A DNA stretch of 28,704 bases from Albimonas sp051747505 (lineage in GTDB: Bacteria; Pseudomonadota; Alphaproteobacteria; Rhodobacterales; Rhodobacteraceae): positions 1-28,704 of the forward strand of contig JBNJGE010000017.1 in assembly GCA_051747505.1 (NCBI GenBank). The letters are read 5' to 3'. A program made the translations under genes and the position numbers. This document shows, piece by piece, positions 8,264-15,581 of the stretch. The notes under the pieces are model-generated. The model saw only the letters and a program-made list of their open reading frames with translations. It did no database searches and had not been told where the DNA came from. Every line of letters begins with the position of its first letter. The stretch's first letter is position 1.

Positions 8264-9982
8264 TCAGCGCCGCAGCAGCTTCATCAGCTCGGACAGCGGC
8301 CGGGCGTTGAGTACGTCCTTCGCCTCGAGCCAGCCGCGCCTCGCCTGGTCCACGCCGAAGCGCATCATCTCGAGCCCGTTGACCGAATGGGCGTCCGTCA
8401 GGATCGGGACCCTCAGCCCGAGGTCCCGCGCCGCCTTGCAATGCACGTCGTCGAGGTCGAGCCGCGCGGGCTGGGCATTGAGCTCCAGGAAGCAGCCCCG
8501 CTCCTTCGCCGCCTCCAGCAGCCGGTCGAGGTCGATCTCGTAAGGCGGGCGCTCGTTGATCAGCCCCCCTGTCGGGTGGCCCATGATGACGAAGCTCGGG
8601 TTGTCCATCGCCCGCAGCACCCGCTTGGTCTGCCTCTCCCGCGACAGCCCGAACCCCCCGTGGATCGAGCAGATGGTGTAGTCGAGCCGCGAGAGGATGT
8701 CGTCGCCCAGATCCAGCGCGCCGTCCTCCAGGATATCGACCTCGCAGCCCTTGAGGATGCGGATCCCCTCGATCTCCTCGTTCACCGCGTCGATCTCGTC
8801 GATCTGCTCCGCCAGCTCGTCCGCCTTCAGCCCGCCGGCGACCGTCTGGCTCTTCGAATGATCCGTGATCCCGAGATAGGCGTAGCCCTTCTCCTTCGCC
8901 GCCTGCGCCATCTCCCGGACCGAGAAGGCCCCGTCGCTCCATTTCGTGTGCACGTGCAGGTCGCCGCGAATGTCGTCGAGCGTCACCAGCTCCGGCAGCT
9001 CCCCGGCCTCCGCCGCCTCGATCTCCCCGCGGTTCTCGCGCAGCTCGGGCGCGATGAAGGGCAGCGAGAGCTTCCCGTAGACCTCCTCCTCCGTCTTGCC
9101 GCCGATGCGGTCGTCCCCCTCGAACAGCCCGTATTCGTTCAGCTTCCACCCCTTCCGCCGCGCCCGCTTGCGCACGGCGATGTTGTGGGCCTTGGAGCCC
9201 GTGAAATAGAACGCCGCCGCCCCGTAGCTGACCTCCGCCACCACCCGCAGATCCACGCTGAAGCCCGAGCGCAGGCGCACGGTGGAGCGGGTGGAGCCCT
9301 GCGAGACCACCTCCTCCACCTCGTCATACGCCACGAAGGCCTCGGTCACGTCCGCCCCGCGCTTCGCCGTGACCAGGATGTCCAGGTCCCCCACCGTCTC
9401 CTTCCGCCGACGGTAGCTGCCCGCCACGACAGCCCGCTTCACGCCATCTATCCCCGTCACGTGGTCCAGCAGCGGCTCGGCGACATGCTCGGCGTCGATC
9501 AGCTTCAGCCGCCGCTCCTCTCCCTCCCAGCGCTCCAGCGCCTCGAGGATGTTGGCCTCCGTCTTCTCCCCGAAGCCGGAGAGCTCGCGCACCTTTCCCG
9601 CCTGCGCGGCCTCGCGCAGATCGGCGAGGCTCTCGACCCCCAGCTCCTCGTGCAGCTTCTGGACCCGCTTGGGGCCCAGCCCCTCGATGCGGGTGATCTC
9701 CGACAGGCCGGGGGCGGTGCGCCCCTCCACCTCCTCCAGCAGGGGCAGCCGGCCGGTCTCCACCAGCTTGGCGATCTTGCCGGCGAGGTCCTCGCCGATG
9801 CCCGGAAGCTCGGACAGGTCCGCCCCGTCGGCCAGCATGTCGGCGGCGTCGCGCGGCAGCCCCTCCACGGTGGAGGCCGCCCCGCGATAGGCGCGCACGC
9901 GAAACCGGTTCCCGCCCTCGATCTCAAGCAGATCGGCGAGCCGGCGGAAGGCTTCGGCGATATCGGCGTTGTGAACGCTCAT
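8264..9982 (-). CDS. polX: DNA polymerase/3'-5' exonuclease PolX (family X polymerase with PHP domain)
   Basis: A 572-residue bacterial PolX. The N-terminus MSVHNADIAEAF is canonical, followed by two helix-hairpin-helix motifs (ELPGIGEDLAGKIAK, about 58-72; RIEGLGPKRVQKL, about 98-110). The nucleotidyltransferase core has GSYRRRKETVGDLDILV with Asp199 and Asp201, and the third carboxylate Asp244 in FSVDLRVV. The C-terminal PHP phosphoesterase begins with DLHVHTKWSDG (341-351) and continues with GITDHSKS, KGCEVDIL, SIHGGF and LTDAHS, giving the metal-dependent exonuclease. It fills gaps in base-excision repair and is read just ahead of ligA. The start is fixed by family alignment, although no ribosome-binding site lies directly upstream (see the leader ORF). 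Confidence 0.95.
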   Translation of the reverse strand: MSVHNADIAEAFRRLADLLEIEGGNRFRVRAYRGAASTVEGLPRDAADMLADGADLSELPGIGEDLAGKIAKLVETGRLPLLEEVEGRTAPGLSEITRIEGLGPKRVQKLHEELGVESLADLREAAQAGKVRELSGFGEKTEANILEALERWEGEERRLKLIDAEHVAEPLLDHVTGIDGVKRAVVAGSYRRRKETVGDLDILVTAKRGADVTEAFVAYDEVEEVVSQGSTRSTVRLRSGFSVDLRVVAEVSYGAAAFYFTGSKAHNIAVRKRARRKGWKLNEYGLFEGDDRIGGKTEEEVYGKLSLPFIAPELRENRGEIEAAEAGELPELVTLDDIRGDLHVHTKWSDGAFSVREMAQAAKEKGYAYLGITDHSKSQTVAGGLKADELAEQIDEIDAVNEEIEGIRILKGCEVDILEDGALDLGDDILSRLDYTICSIHGGFGLSRERQTKRVLRAMDNPSFVIMGHPTGGLINERPPYEIDLDRLLEAAKERGCFLELNAQPARLDLDDVHCKAARDLGLRVPILTDAHSVNGLEMMRFGVDQARRGWLEAKDVLNARPLSELMKLLRR

Positions 9983-9999
9983 CGCGGCGCGCGGCGCAT
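9979..9999 (-). CDS. Possible six-codon leader ORF overlapping the polX start
   Basis: A tiny ORF, ATG to TGA, encoding MRRAPR. It has an excellent ribosome-binding site (GGAGGAGGGG, minus strand 10016-10007) 7 nt upstream. Its stop codon overlaps the polX ATG as ATGA. The polX start itself has no Shine-Dalgarno sequence at normal distance. This arrangement could load ribosomes and deliver them to polX by termination-reinitiation. The ORF and site are seen directly; the coupling role is inferred and the peptide may have no function. Confidence 0.35.
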   Translation of the reverse strand: MRRAPR

Positions 10000-10037
10000 C
10001 CTCGGCCCCTCCTCCCCCGGGCGCGGTTCCTGCCGGC

Positions 10038-10691
10038 TCAACGGATGCGCGCCGGCTCGTCGGCCTCCAGATAGGCCTCCTCCTGCTCCGTCAGGTTCAC
10101 GCGATCCCAGCCCGTGACCATGGGCCGGACATGCGCGCGGAAGGAATGCCCGACGGTCAGCAAATAGACATGCGCGATCACGAAGGCCGCGATGGCGAAG
10201 GCGGCGATCAGGTGGACGCTCGCCACCGCCTCCAGCCACAGGGCGGCGTTCGGAACCCCCTCCCAGAGGTTGTAGGCCAGATAGGCCAGCCCCGTGATCC
10301 AGACGGCGGGGAAGAGCAGGAGCTTGAGCGCGAGATAGGTCAGCGCCTGGAGCGGGTTGTGCTTGCGCCAGTAGGCCTTGCGGTAGGGGTGATGCTCGCC
10401 CCGGAAGATGCCCCAGGCGTAGAAGCGCGCCACCCGGGCCAGACCTTGGCGGGTGGGCAGGTAGTGCACCCAGGTCCCGGTGGTCACGTGCCAGAAGATC
10501 GCGAAGACCCACAGCACGATCAGCGCCAGCGCCGCCAGGACGTGGACCGCGGCCGCCGCGCCGAAGCCGACCATGCCGTGCAGCCCGGCCAGCGCCAGCC
10601 CCGTGAAGATCAGCACGAAGATCAGCGCCGCCTGCGTCCAGTGCCAGAACCGCTCGAAGCGGGGATAGATCCAGACCCATCGCTCACTCAT
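10038..10691 (-). CDS. Cytochrome b561-type membrane subunit
   Basis: A 217-residue integral membrane protein with four predicted helices (about residues 18-38, 45-69, 118-140 and 155-180). Histidines positioned as haem b ligands are His17 (FWHWTQAA), His50 (AAVHVLAA), His68 (IFWHVTTG), His160 (SVHLIAAF) and His174 (IAHVYLL). This matches the cytochrome b561/NapC-independent quinol-oxidising subunits that feed periplasmic multihaem enzymes. The start at 10691 overlaps the end of the octaheme gene by 8 nt and has GGGAGG 5 nt upstream, so the two are one operon and almost certainly one complex: quinol would be oxidised here and electrons passed to the octaheme protein. A longer start 14 codons upstream is in frame but lies inside the preceding gene. 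Confidence 0.86.
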   Translation of the reverse strand: MSERWVWIYPRFERFWHWTQAALIFVLIFTGLALAGLHGMVGFGAAAAVHVLAALALIVLWVFAIFWHVTTGTWVHYLPTRQGLARVARFYAWGIFRGEHHPYRKAYWRKHNPLQALTYLALKLLLFPAVWITGLAYLAYNLWEGVPNAALWLEAVASVHLIAAFAIAAFVIAHVYLLTVGHSFRAHVRPMVTGWDRVNLTEQEEAYLEADEPARIR

Positions 10692-12330
10692 CGCCGCCTC
10701 CCTTTCCGCCGGAGACCATGCGCAGGGCCGCATGCCCCGCCACGCCCAGCGCCGTCGCCGCCACCAGCGCCAGCCCGATCAGCGTCGCCGGCCGCCAGGG
10801 GTCCGCGCCGGGCATGTAGACGCCCGCCACCTCGGCCATCCGGCCCCCGTCCGAATGGCACTCCCCGCACTCGACCGCCTGCTCCGCCGGCGCGACCATG
10901 TGGGTGACCGGCCAGTGCATCTTCGTGTCCGCGAAGCCGTATTCGCCGGAATAGTCCTGCCCCGCCGCCTCCATGCCCGCGGCGATCGCCCGGTCCCAGT
11001 CGAAATTCGTCCAGAAGGCGGTGTCGGTCGCCGGCCCCCAGACATGGGTGTAGGCGAGGCGCCTGGTCCCCGCGTCATAGGCCTGCCGGCCTTCCATGAC
11101 CTTGAAGGGCCAGATGCGGCTGGCGGGGTCGTCCGGGCCGCCCCCGATGCGGTTGATCTCCACCACCTTCTCCGGGTCGATCGTCATCTCGCCGGTGGTG
11201 TAGCGCACCTGGCCGTCGAACCAGGCGTAGAAGGGGGTGACGTTCTCGCCCCAGCGGAACGTCCCCTTGGTCGAGAGATAGGTGTGGCGGTTGTCGCCGT
11301 CGCTCTCTACATACCCCTCCTCCGAATAGGGCCTGCCGTCGCGCAGCTTCCCGGCCTCCGACCAGTCCCACCACATCTTCGTGGCCACGCCGCCGCGGGC
11401 GAAGGCGGGGATGTGGCAGCTCTGGCAGGCCAGCGCATCCGCATGGTCGTTCAGCTTGATCCCGGTCAGCGAGGTCGGGTGCGGCTCGGTTCCGTGGCAG
11501 CTCTCGCAGGTCGCCACCCGCCGCCGCTCGCCCGGAAGACCGGTCCCCTCGGGGTCCGTCGCGCGCACCGCGTAGCGCGAGCCCGGCCACTCATGCGCCT
11601 CGCTCAGATGGCAGGTGGCGCAGACGAAGCCCTGCCCCCCTTCGCTCTTCGCCGCCATGTGCACATCGACCGCCCGGCTCGGCTCGTGCAGGGCCGAGGA
11701 CAGGTCCCCGTGCTTCACGTTGTCCCCGCCGCCGCCGTAGAAATGGCACATCCCGCAGTTCTCGCGCCCGGGCTGGCCGACCGAGCGGGCTGCCTGGCCG
11801 AGGTCCACCGGCGTCGCGTCGGCGCCGGTGATCGTCTTGGCCCCCTCGGGCACGGGCGAGAGCGGCGGGTTGCCGGCCGCCGTCGCGACCTTCGCGTACT
11901 GGCCGGAGCGGTCATGGCAAACGAGGCAGTCCACCGCCTCCGCCTGCCGCGCGGCGGGCCGGGACATGTCCTCCCAGCCATAGCCCGCATGGCAGGAGGT
12001 GCAGCGCGCCTCGTTCCCCGCCACGTTCCCGCAGAAGGAGTTGATCACGTGCCGCTTGCCCAGGAGCTGGCCGGTGGCGGGATGCTCGAACTCCCAGGTG
12101 AAATGGATCGAGCGCGTCACCTGCTTCGCGGCCTCCGTGTGGCAGCTCAGGCAGGCCTCGGTCACCTCCGGACCGGAGGCGAACTCCTTCTTCAGCGCCT
12201 CGAAGACCGAATGGTCCGCGGTGCTCGCCGAGCCCGCCTGCCCTGCCGCCGCCCCCGGCGCCAGCAGCAGCGCCAGGCCCAGCGCCCGCAGCGCGCCCCG
12301 CGCCCCCATGCACGTCCACGGTTCGCGCAT
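10684..12330 (-). CDS. Octaheme c-type cytochrome, tetrathionate reductase (OTR) family
   Basis: A 548-residue exported multihaem protein. Eight CXXCH sites are visible, starting at Cys60, 110, 135, 192, 237, 275, 302 and 488. The stretch HVINSFCGNVAGNEARCTSCHAGYGW (94-119) and the wide gap before the last haem fit the octaheme tetrathionate reductase family known from Shewanella, whose members can also reduce nitrite and hydroxylamine in vitro. An N-terminal signal (RALGLALLLAPGAAAGQA) and a C-terminal membrane helix (about 515-537) place it in the periplasm anchored to the membrane. The start at 12330 is preferred (GGGGAGAG upstream, signal peptide near the start); an ORF extension to 12408 is possible. 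The b561 gene overlaps its end. The physiological substrate is not shown by the sequence. Confidence 0.86.
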   Translation of the reverse strand: MREPWTCMGARGALRALGLALLLAPGAAAGQAGSASTADHSVFEALKKEFASGPEVTEACLSCHTEAAKQVTRSIHFTWEFEHPATGQLLGKRHVINSFCGNVAGNEARCTSCHAGYGWEDMSRPAARQAEAVDCLVCHDRSGQYAKVATAAGNPPLSPVPEGAKTITGADATPVDLGQAARSVGQPGRENCGMCHFYGGGGDNVKHGDLSSALHEPSRAVDVHMAAKSEGGQGFVCATCHLSEAHEWPGSRYAVRATDPEGTGLPGERRRVATCESCHGTEPHPTSLTGIKLNDHADALACQSCHIPAFARGGVATKMWWDWSEAGKLRDGRPYSEEGYVESDGDNRHTYLSTKGTFRWGENVTPFYAWFDGQVRYTTGEMTIDPEKVVEINRIGGGPDDPASRIWPFKVMEGRQAYDAGTRRLAYTHVWGPATDTAFWTNFDWDRAIAAGMEAAGQDYSGEYGFADTKMHWPVTHMVAPAEQAVECGECHSDGGRMAEVAGVYMPGADPWRPATLIGLALVAATALGVAGHAALRMVSGGKGGGDE

Positions 12331-12394
12331 GCCGTCTCTCCCCGCTCGTCCCCTCCAGTCGAGCGATTCGTGGCACAGGGCCGCGGCCCGCGCC

Positions 12395-12408
12395 TTGATG
12401 TCGCGCAA
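12395..12408. promoter_or_regulatory. Candidate FNR/NnrR-type box upstream of the octaheme gene
   Basis: TTGAT-N4-CGCAA: the left half is a perfect FNR half site and the right half resembles the CGCAA form described for NnrR boxes. Its centre is about 72 nt upstream of the octaheme start, nearly the same distance as the perfect box before nosR. It lies in the 181-bp gap after ubiV, where a promoter for the octaheme-b561 pair is expected. Confidence 0.4.
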
Positions 12409-12511
12409 GGCCGGCGCACGCGGTCGGCGCCTTCAGGCCTTCCGACGCGCCGCCGCGCCCCTGTCGTCAGGAAGGGGGGAACCGCGCCCCGCCGGCGAGA
12501 CCCGCCCCGCG

Positions 12512-13423
12512 TCAGGCCGCCCCGGCCTGACGCGCGATGCGCCGGTAGCCCGCGACGCCGTGGAAGAACCCGTTGCTGAACCCGACGCCCGCGCACAGGG
12601 ACCCCAGCCGCTCCCGCGCCTCGTCGGGGCCGGTCCGCCCCGCCAGCAGCGCCTCGAAGACCTGCGCCACCGCGACCATGTCCGCATCCTGCGGAAGCAG
12701 GCGGGCATGGGTCACGCCCATGCCGGCCAGCTCGGGCAGCTCCTCCAGCAGGGCCAGATAGCTCTCCGACTGCGTCTGTATCCCGTTCACGCGCAGGATC
12801 GGCTGGCCGTCCCGGGTGGCGAGCGGCATCCCGTCCGGGTCCTCGCCGCAGACGAAGCGGCAGGTGTCCTTCGTCCGCCCGTGCGCCCGGGCGTGATAGC
12901 ACCGCGCCGAGACCGCCAGCGGCGCCCGGCCGAAGACCTGGACCTCGACCCCCAGGCCCAGCGCCCGCGCCGCCTCCGCCGCCACGGCGACCGCCGCCCC
13001 CGGCAGCTCGGGAGGCAGACAGATATGCGTGGCGCCCTGGGCCGCCATCCAGTCGATCGTCGCCTCGTTGTAGGCGTTCAGGAACGGCCCGATCCGGTGC
13101 GGCCGGCGCCCCCGCGCAAGAAGTCCGGCGGCGTTGTTGATCTCGACCTCGAACTCCTCCGCCCCGGCCAGCTCCGCCGTCGCCCGCCGCTCGCGCGCCA
13201 GCATCACCTCGGCCAGCGACGCGACCACGACGCGTTTGCCCGCGCGCTCAAGCCGCTCGATCACCTCCGGCAGCTCCCGCTCGAAGAACGGCGCGCGCTT
13301 GGAGCAGATCACCTCCCCCAGCACCACCGTGGAGACGGGCGCCTCGTCCGCGATGCGCGCGTAGAAGTCCCGCTGCCGCTCCGCCGGCCAGTGATAGGCC
13401 AGAGGCCCCAGGGTCAGCTCCAT
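12512..13423 (-). CDS. ubiV: O2-independent ubiquinone hydroxylation protein UbiV (U32 family)
   Basis: A 303-residue U32-family protein. The start MELTLGPLAYHWP is typical of UbiV, and four cysteines at 40 (VICSKRAPFF), 175, 188 and 192 (ARCYHARA, KDTCRFVC) reproduce the C-x12-C-x3-C pattern that ligates the [4Fe-4S] cluster in Escherichia coli UbiV. With UbiU and UbiT it hydroxylates the ubiquinone ring without O2, allowing quinone synthesis during anaerobic respiration. The ATG at 13423 is 5 nt after the ubiU stop, and its GGAGG sits across that stop codon; a GTG five codons upstream is less likely. It is the last gene of a ubiT-ubiU-ubiV operon read leftwards. The family assignment is strong. 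Confidence 0.92.
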   Translation of the reverse strand: MELTLGPLAYHWPAERQRDFYARIADEAPVSTVVLGEVICSKRAPFFERELPEVIERLERAGKRVVVASLAEVMLARERRATAELAGAEEFEVEINNAAGLLARGRRPHRIGPFLNAYNEATIDWMAAQGATHICLPPELPGAAVAVAAEAARALGLGVEVQVFGRAPLAVSARCYHARAHGRTKDTCRFVCGEDPDGMPLATRDGQPILRVNGIQTQSESYLALLEELPELAGMGVTHARLLPQDADMVAVAQVFEALLAGRTGPDEARERLGSLCAGVGFSNGFFHGVAGYRRIARQAGAA

Positions 13424-13428
13424 CGCCC

Positions 13429-14445
13429 CTACCTCCACTTCTTGGTGCGGAAGGCGCCCTGCGTCTCCTTGCGCCCCTCCGTCAGGGCGACGAGATCGGC
13501 GAGGTCCGGCTCGCCCCCCGCCCGGATCGCGTCGACCGCCTCGCGAAACGCCCCGACCACCTGGCGCACATAGCTCTTGGAGCGCTGGCGCCCCTCGATC
13601 TTGAAGGCGTGGACCCCCGCCTCCATCAGCTCGGGCAGAAGGCGGGCGAGGTTCAGGCTGACCGGCTCCTCGAAGGCGTAATACCCCTCCGGCCGGTGCG
13701 GGGCCGCATACCGCCCCTTGCAGATCGTGGGATAGCCGGCGGTCTCGTCCGGCGCGAAGCTGTCGATGGCGAAACCGGCGAGACAGCTGCGCATCGACCC
13801 GTCGGCCTCCCGCTCATAGGTAACGTCCGCGGCCGGGGAGCAGACGCCGTCCATGTTGGTGGACTGACCCGTCAGCCAGTTCGTCAGGCTGCACCGCCCC
13901 TCCACCATCAGCCCGTGATTGCCGAAGATGAAGGTCTCGATCTCGCAGGGGATCTCGCGCCGGATCGACCGGATCTCGGGAATCGTGAGGATCCGCGGCA
14001 GGACGACCCGCTTCACCCCGAAATGTTCGCAGTAGTAGCGGATCGCCTCGGGGCTCGCGGCCGCCGCCTGCACCGACAGGTGCAGCCGCGCCTCGGGGTG
14101 CGTCTGCGCGATGTGCCGGGCGACGCCCATGTCGGCCACGATGAAGGCGTCCACCTCCGCCCGCACGCCCAGCGCGGCGGCCTCGCGCCACAGCTCGACC
14201 CTTCCGGCGGGCGGATAGGTGTTAAGCGCCAGCAGCACCCGCGCGCCGCGCGCATGGGCGTAGGCGACCGAGGCCTCAAGCTCCTCCGGCGTGAAGTTCA
14301 GCCCCGGAAAGTTCCGCGCGTTGGTCGCGTTGCGAAACCCGCAATAGACCGAGTCCGCGCCCGCATCGACGGCCGTTCGCAGCCCCGCGGGCGTGCCCGC
14401 GGGGCAGACCAGCTCGCCGGCCCGGGAGAACGCCTCCCCGCTCAT
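13429..14445 (-). CDS. ubiU: O2-independent ubiquinone hydroxylation protein UbiU (U32 family)
   Basis: A 338-residue U32-family protein with the family start ELVCPAGTPAGLRTAVDAGAD (11-31), the NFTPEEL segment and the core VEGRCSLTNWLTG. It partners UbiV in O2-independent ring hydroxylation. Cys185, Cys202 and Cys242 match three of the four cluster ligands of E. coli UbiU (C176, C193, C232; the spacings of 17 and 40 agree closely). The position of the fourth ligand, seven residues before Cys185, is Gly178 here, next to His177; other cysteines at 167 and 221 might substitute. Downstream motifs ICKGRYAAPHRP and HAFKIEGRQRSKSYV are typical. The start overlaps the ubiT stop (ATGA). The UbiU call rests on homology plus context. 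Confidence 0.9.
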   Translation of the reverse strand: MSGEAFSRAGELVCPAGTPAGLRTAVDAGADSVYCGFRNATNARNFPGLNFTPEELEASVAYAHARGARVLLALNTYPPAGRVELWREAAALGVRAEVDAFIVADMGVARHIAQTHPEARLHLSVQAAAASPEAIRYYCEHFGVKRVVLPRILTIPEIRSIRREIPCEIETFIFGNHGLMVEGRCSLTNWLTGQSTNMDGVCSPAADVTYEREADGSMRSCLAGFAIDSFAPDETAGYPTICKGRYAAPHRPEGYYAFEEPVSLNLARLLPELMEAGVHAFKIEGRQRSKSYVRQVVGAFREAVDAIRAGGEPDLADLVALTEGRKETQGAFRTKKWR

Positions 14446-14945
14446 CGCCCCGCCCTCCGCCGGCGCAGAAGCTCCAGCGCCGCCCGTCCGGGCGGCCCGA
14501 ACAGGTCGGCCGTCTCCTGGACGATCGACCCGTCCACGTCGTCGAGCGCGTTGCGCAGGCTGACCACCGCCTCCGTGTTGCCCGAGATCGTCAGATCGCG
14601 CGAAAAGAACGCCGCATCCCCGTCGCTCTCCCCGTCCACGAGCCCCAGCAGAAGCAGGAAGGGCCCCTCGATCCGCGCGTCATGCGCCGGCGCCGGCGCC
14701 TTCGGCACGGCCCGGAAGACCGGCGCCTCCGGGTCGGGGCGCAGTAGCAGGGCGAAGGGCAACTCGCGCGGCTCGATCAGGAAATTCGCCCGCTCATAGG
14801 GCGCGATCCGCGCGAACATCCCCGGATGACGCGCCGCGATGCGCCGCACGACGCGCGTCAGCACCGGCTGAAGCGCGGCGCGAAGCGGCGCGACCGGCAG
14901 CGCCGGCAGCCAACGGGCCGGTCCGAGCGTCGAGGCCTGTGTCAT
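14442..14945 (-). CDS. ubiT: Ubiquinone anaerobic biosynthesis accessory factor UbiT (SCP2 domain)
   Basis: A 167-residue protein with an SCP2 sterol-carrier-like lipid-binding domain (about residues 40-150). The segment AAFFSRDLTISGNTEAVVSL is the family hallmark. UbiT binds the hydrophobic ubiquinone precursors and acts with UbiU-UbiV in the oxygen-independent pathway, taking the place of UbiJ. A GAGGAAGG ribosome-binding site precedes the ATG at 14945. It is the first gene of the ubiT-ubiU-ubiV operon and is divergent from an NsrR-like regulator, with 134 bp between their starts. Its presence next to a nos operon suggests a coordinated anaerobic-respiration block. Confidence 0.9.
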   Translation of the reverse strand: MTQASTLGPARWLPALPVAPLRAALQPVLTRVVRRIAARHPGMFARIAPYERANFLIEPRELPFALLLRPDPEAPVFRAVPKAPAPAHDARIEGPFLLLLGLVDGESDGDAAFFSRDLTISGNTEAVVSLRNALDDVDGSIVQETADLFGPPGRAALELLRRRRAGR

Positions 14946-15037
14946 TCGCGCCCTTCCTCAGCTTGCGCCCCCGCGAGTCCGGCATGCCGGAGCGCGCCCC
15001 CTCGCGATCGCTGTTGAATTCAGGCCTAGCCCTGTTA

Positions 15038-15058
15038 ATAGGCATTGTGAATGCCGAT
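15038..15058. promoter_or_regulatory. Palindromic operator, NsrR-like, between ubiT and the Rrf2 gene
   Basis: GGCATT-GTG-AATGCC (15041-15055) is a perfect 6+6 inverted repeat, extended by one mismatch and two further paired bases on each side. It closely resembles the core of the known NsrR operator (GCATTT-N-AAATGC, the same 13-bp span). It sits 24 nt before the start of the Rrf2 gene at 15080. Weak promoter-like elements (TTGAAT at 15014 and an AT-rich TTAATA at 15035) would place the transcription start inside it, as expected for an autorepressor. It could also affect the divergent ubiT operon. Confidence 0.5.
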
Positions 15059-15079
15059 TGACGCGGAGAGCCAGCGACC

Positions 15080-15496
15080 ATGCGCCTCACCTCCTTCACC
15101 GATTACGGCCTGCGCATGCTGATGCGGATGGCGAGCGCGCCCGAACGCGCCTTCTCCACCGCCGAGCTCTCCGAGGAGTTCAGCCTCTCGCGCAACCACC
15201 TGGCCAAGATCATGCAGCGCCTCTCCCGCGCCGGCCTGATCGAGACCCGGCGCGGCGGCGGCGGCGGCGCCATCCTGGCCCGCCCGCCGGAGGAGATCCG
15301 GCTGGGCGAGATCGTACGCCATCTGGAGGCCGGCCACCCCCTCGTCGAATGCTTCGCCCCCGACGGCGGGAACTGCTCGATCGACGGCCGCTGCCGCCTC
15401 AAGTCCCGCCTGCGCTCCGCCGAGGCCGCCTTCCTCGCCGAGCTGGACCGCTCCACGCTGGCCGACATCGCGCTCCCGGCGGAGGCCCTGGCCTGA
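15080..15496 (+). CDS. Rrf2 family transcriptional regulator, NsrR-like (copy 1)
   Basis: A 138-residue Rrf2 protein with an N-terminal winged helix-turn-helix (MRLTSFTDYGLRMLMRMAS, then FSLSRNHLAKIMQRLSRAG) and a wing GLIETRRGGGGGAILARP. Three cysteines follow at 91, 99 and 105 (ECFAPDGGNCSIDGRCRL), and Asp8 is present. This is the set that binds the NO-sensitive [4Fe-4S] cluster in NsrR, three Cys plus Asp8 from the other subunit. NsrR represses genes until nitric oxide destroys the cluster. A palindromic operator lies just upstream. It converges with nosX (85 bp apart) and diverges from ubiT. The Rrf2 call is certain; NsrR identity is likely. The wing has an unusual run of five glycines. 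Confidence 0.88.
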   Translation: MRLTSFTDYGLRMLMRMASAPERAFSTAELSEEFSLSRNHLAKIMQRLSRAGLIETRRGGGGGAILARPPEEIRLGEIVRHLEAGHPLVECFAPDGGNCSIDGRCRLKSRLRSAEAAFLAELDRSTLADIALPAEALA

Positions 15497-15581
15497 AGCC
15501 GCCACCTCCGTCGTCGTCTTCGCCCGGGAGGGCGCCCGGAGAGAGCCCGCCCCGACGCCCGTGACCCGCTCCCGCGGCCCG

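Noticed and set aside
6686..10117. A 1143-codon plus-strand open frame opposite ligA and polX
   Set aside because: It is the antisense shadow of two clearly real genes in high-GC DNA; its translation is rich in Arg, His and Pro and has no recognisable domain.
10692..10733. A 14-codon longer start for the cytochrome b561 gene
   Set aside because: It extends into the octaheme gene and has no ribosome-binding site, whereas the ATG at 10691 has GGGAGG at the right distance.
15497..15581. Possible bidirectional terminator between the first Rrf2 gene and nosX
   Set aside because: Only a 5-bp stem (CCGGG/CCCGG) with no T-run; too weak in GC-rich DNA to report.
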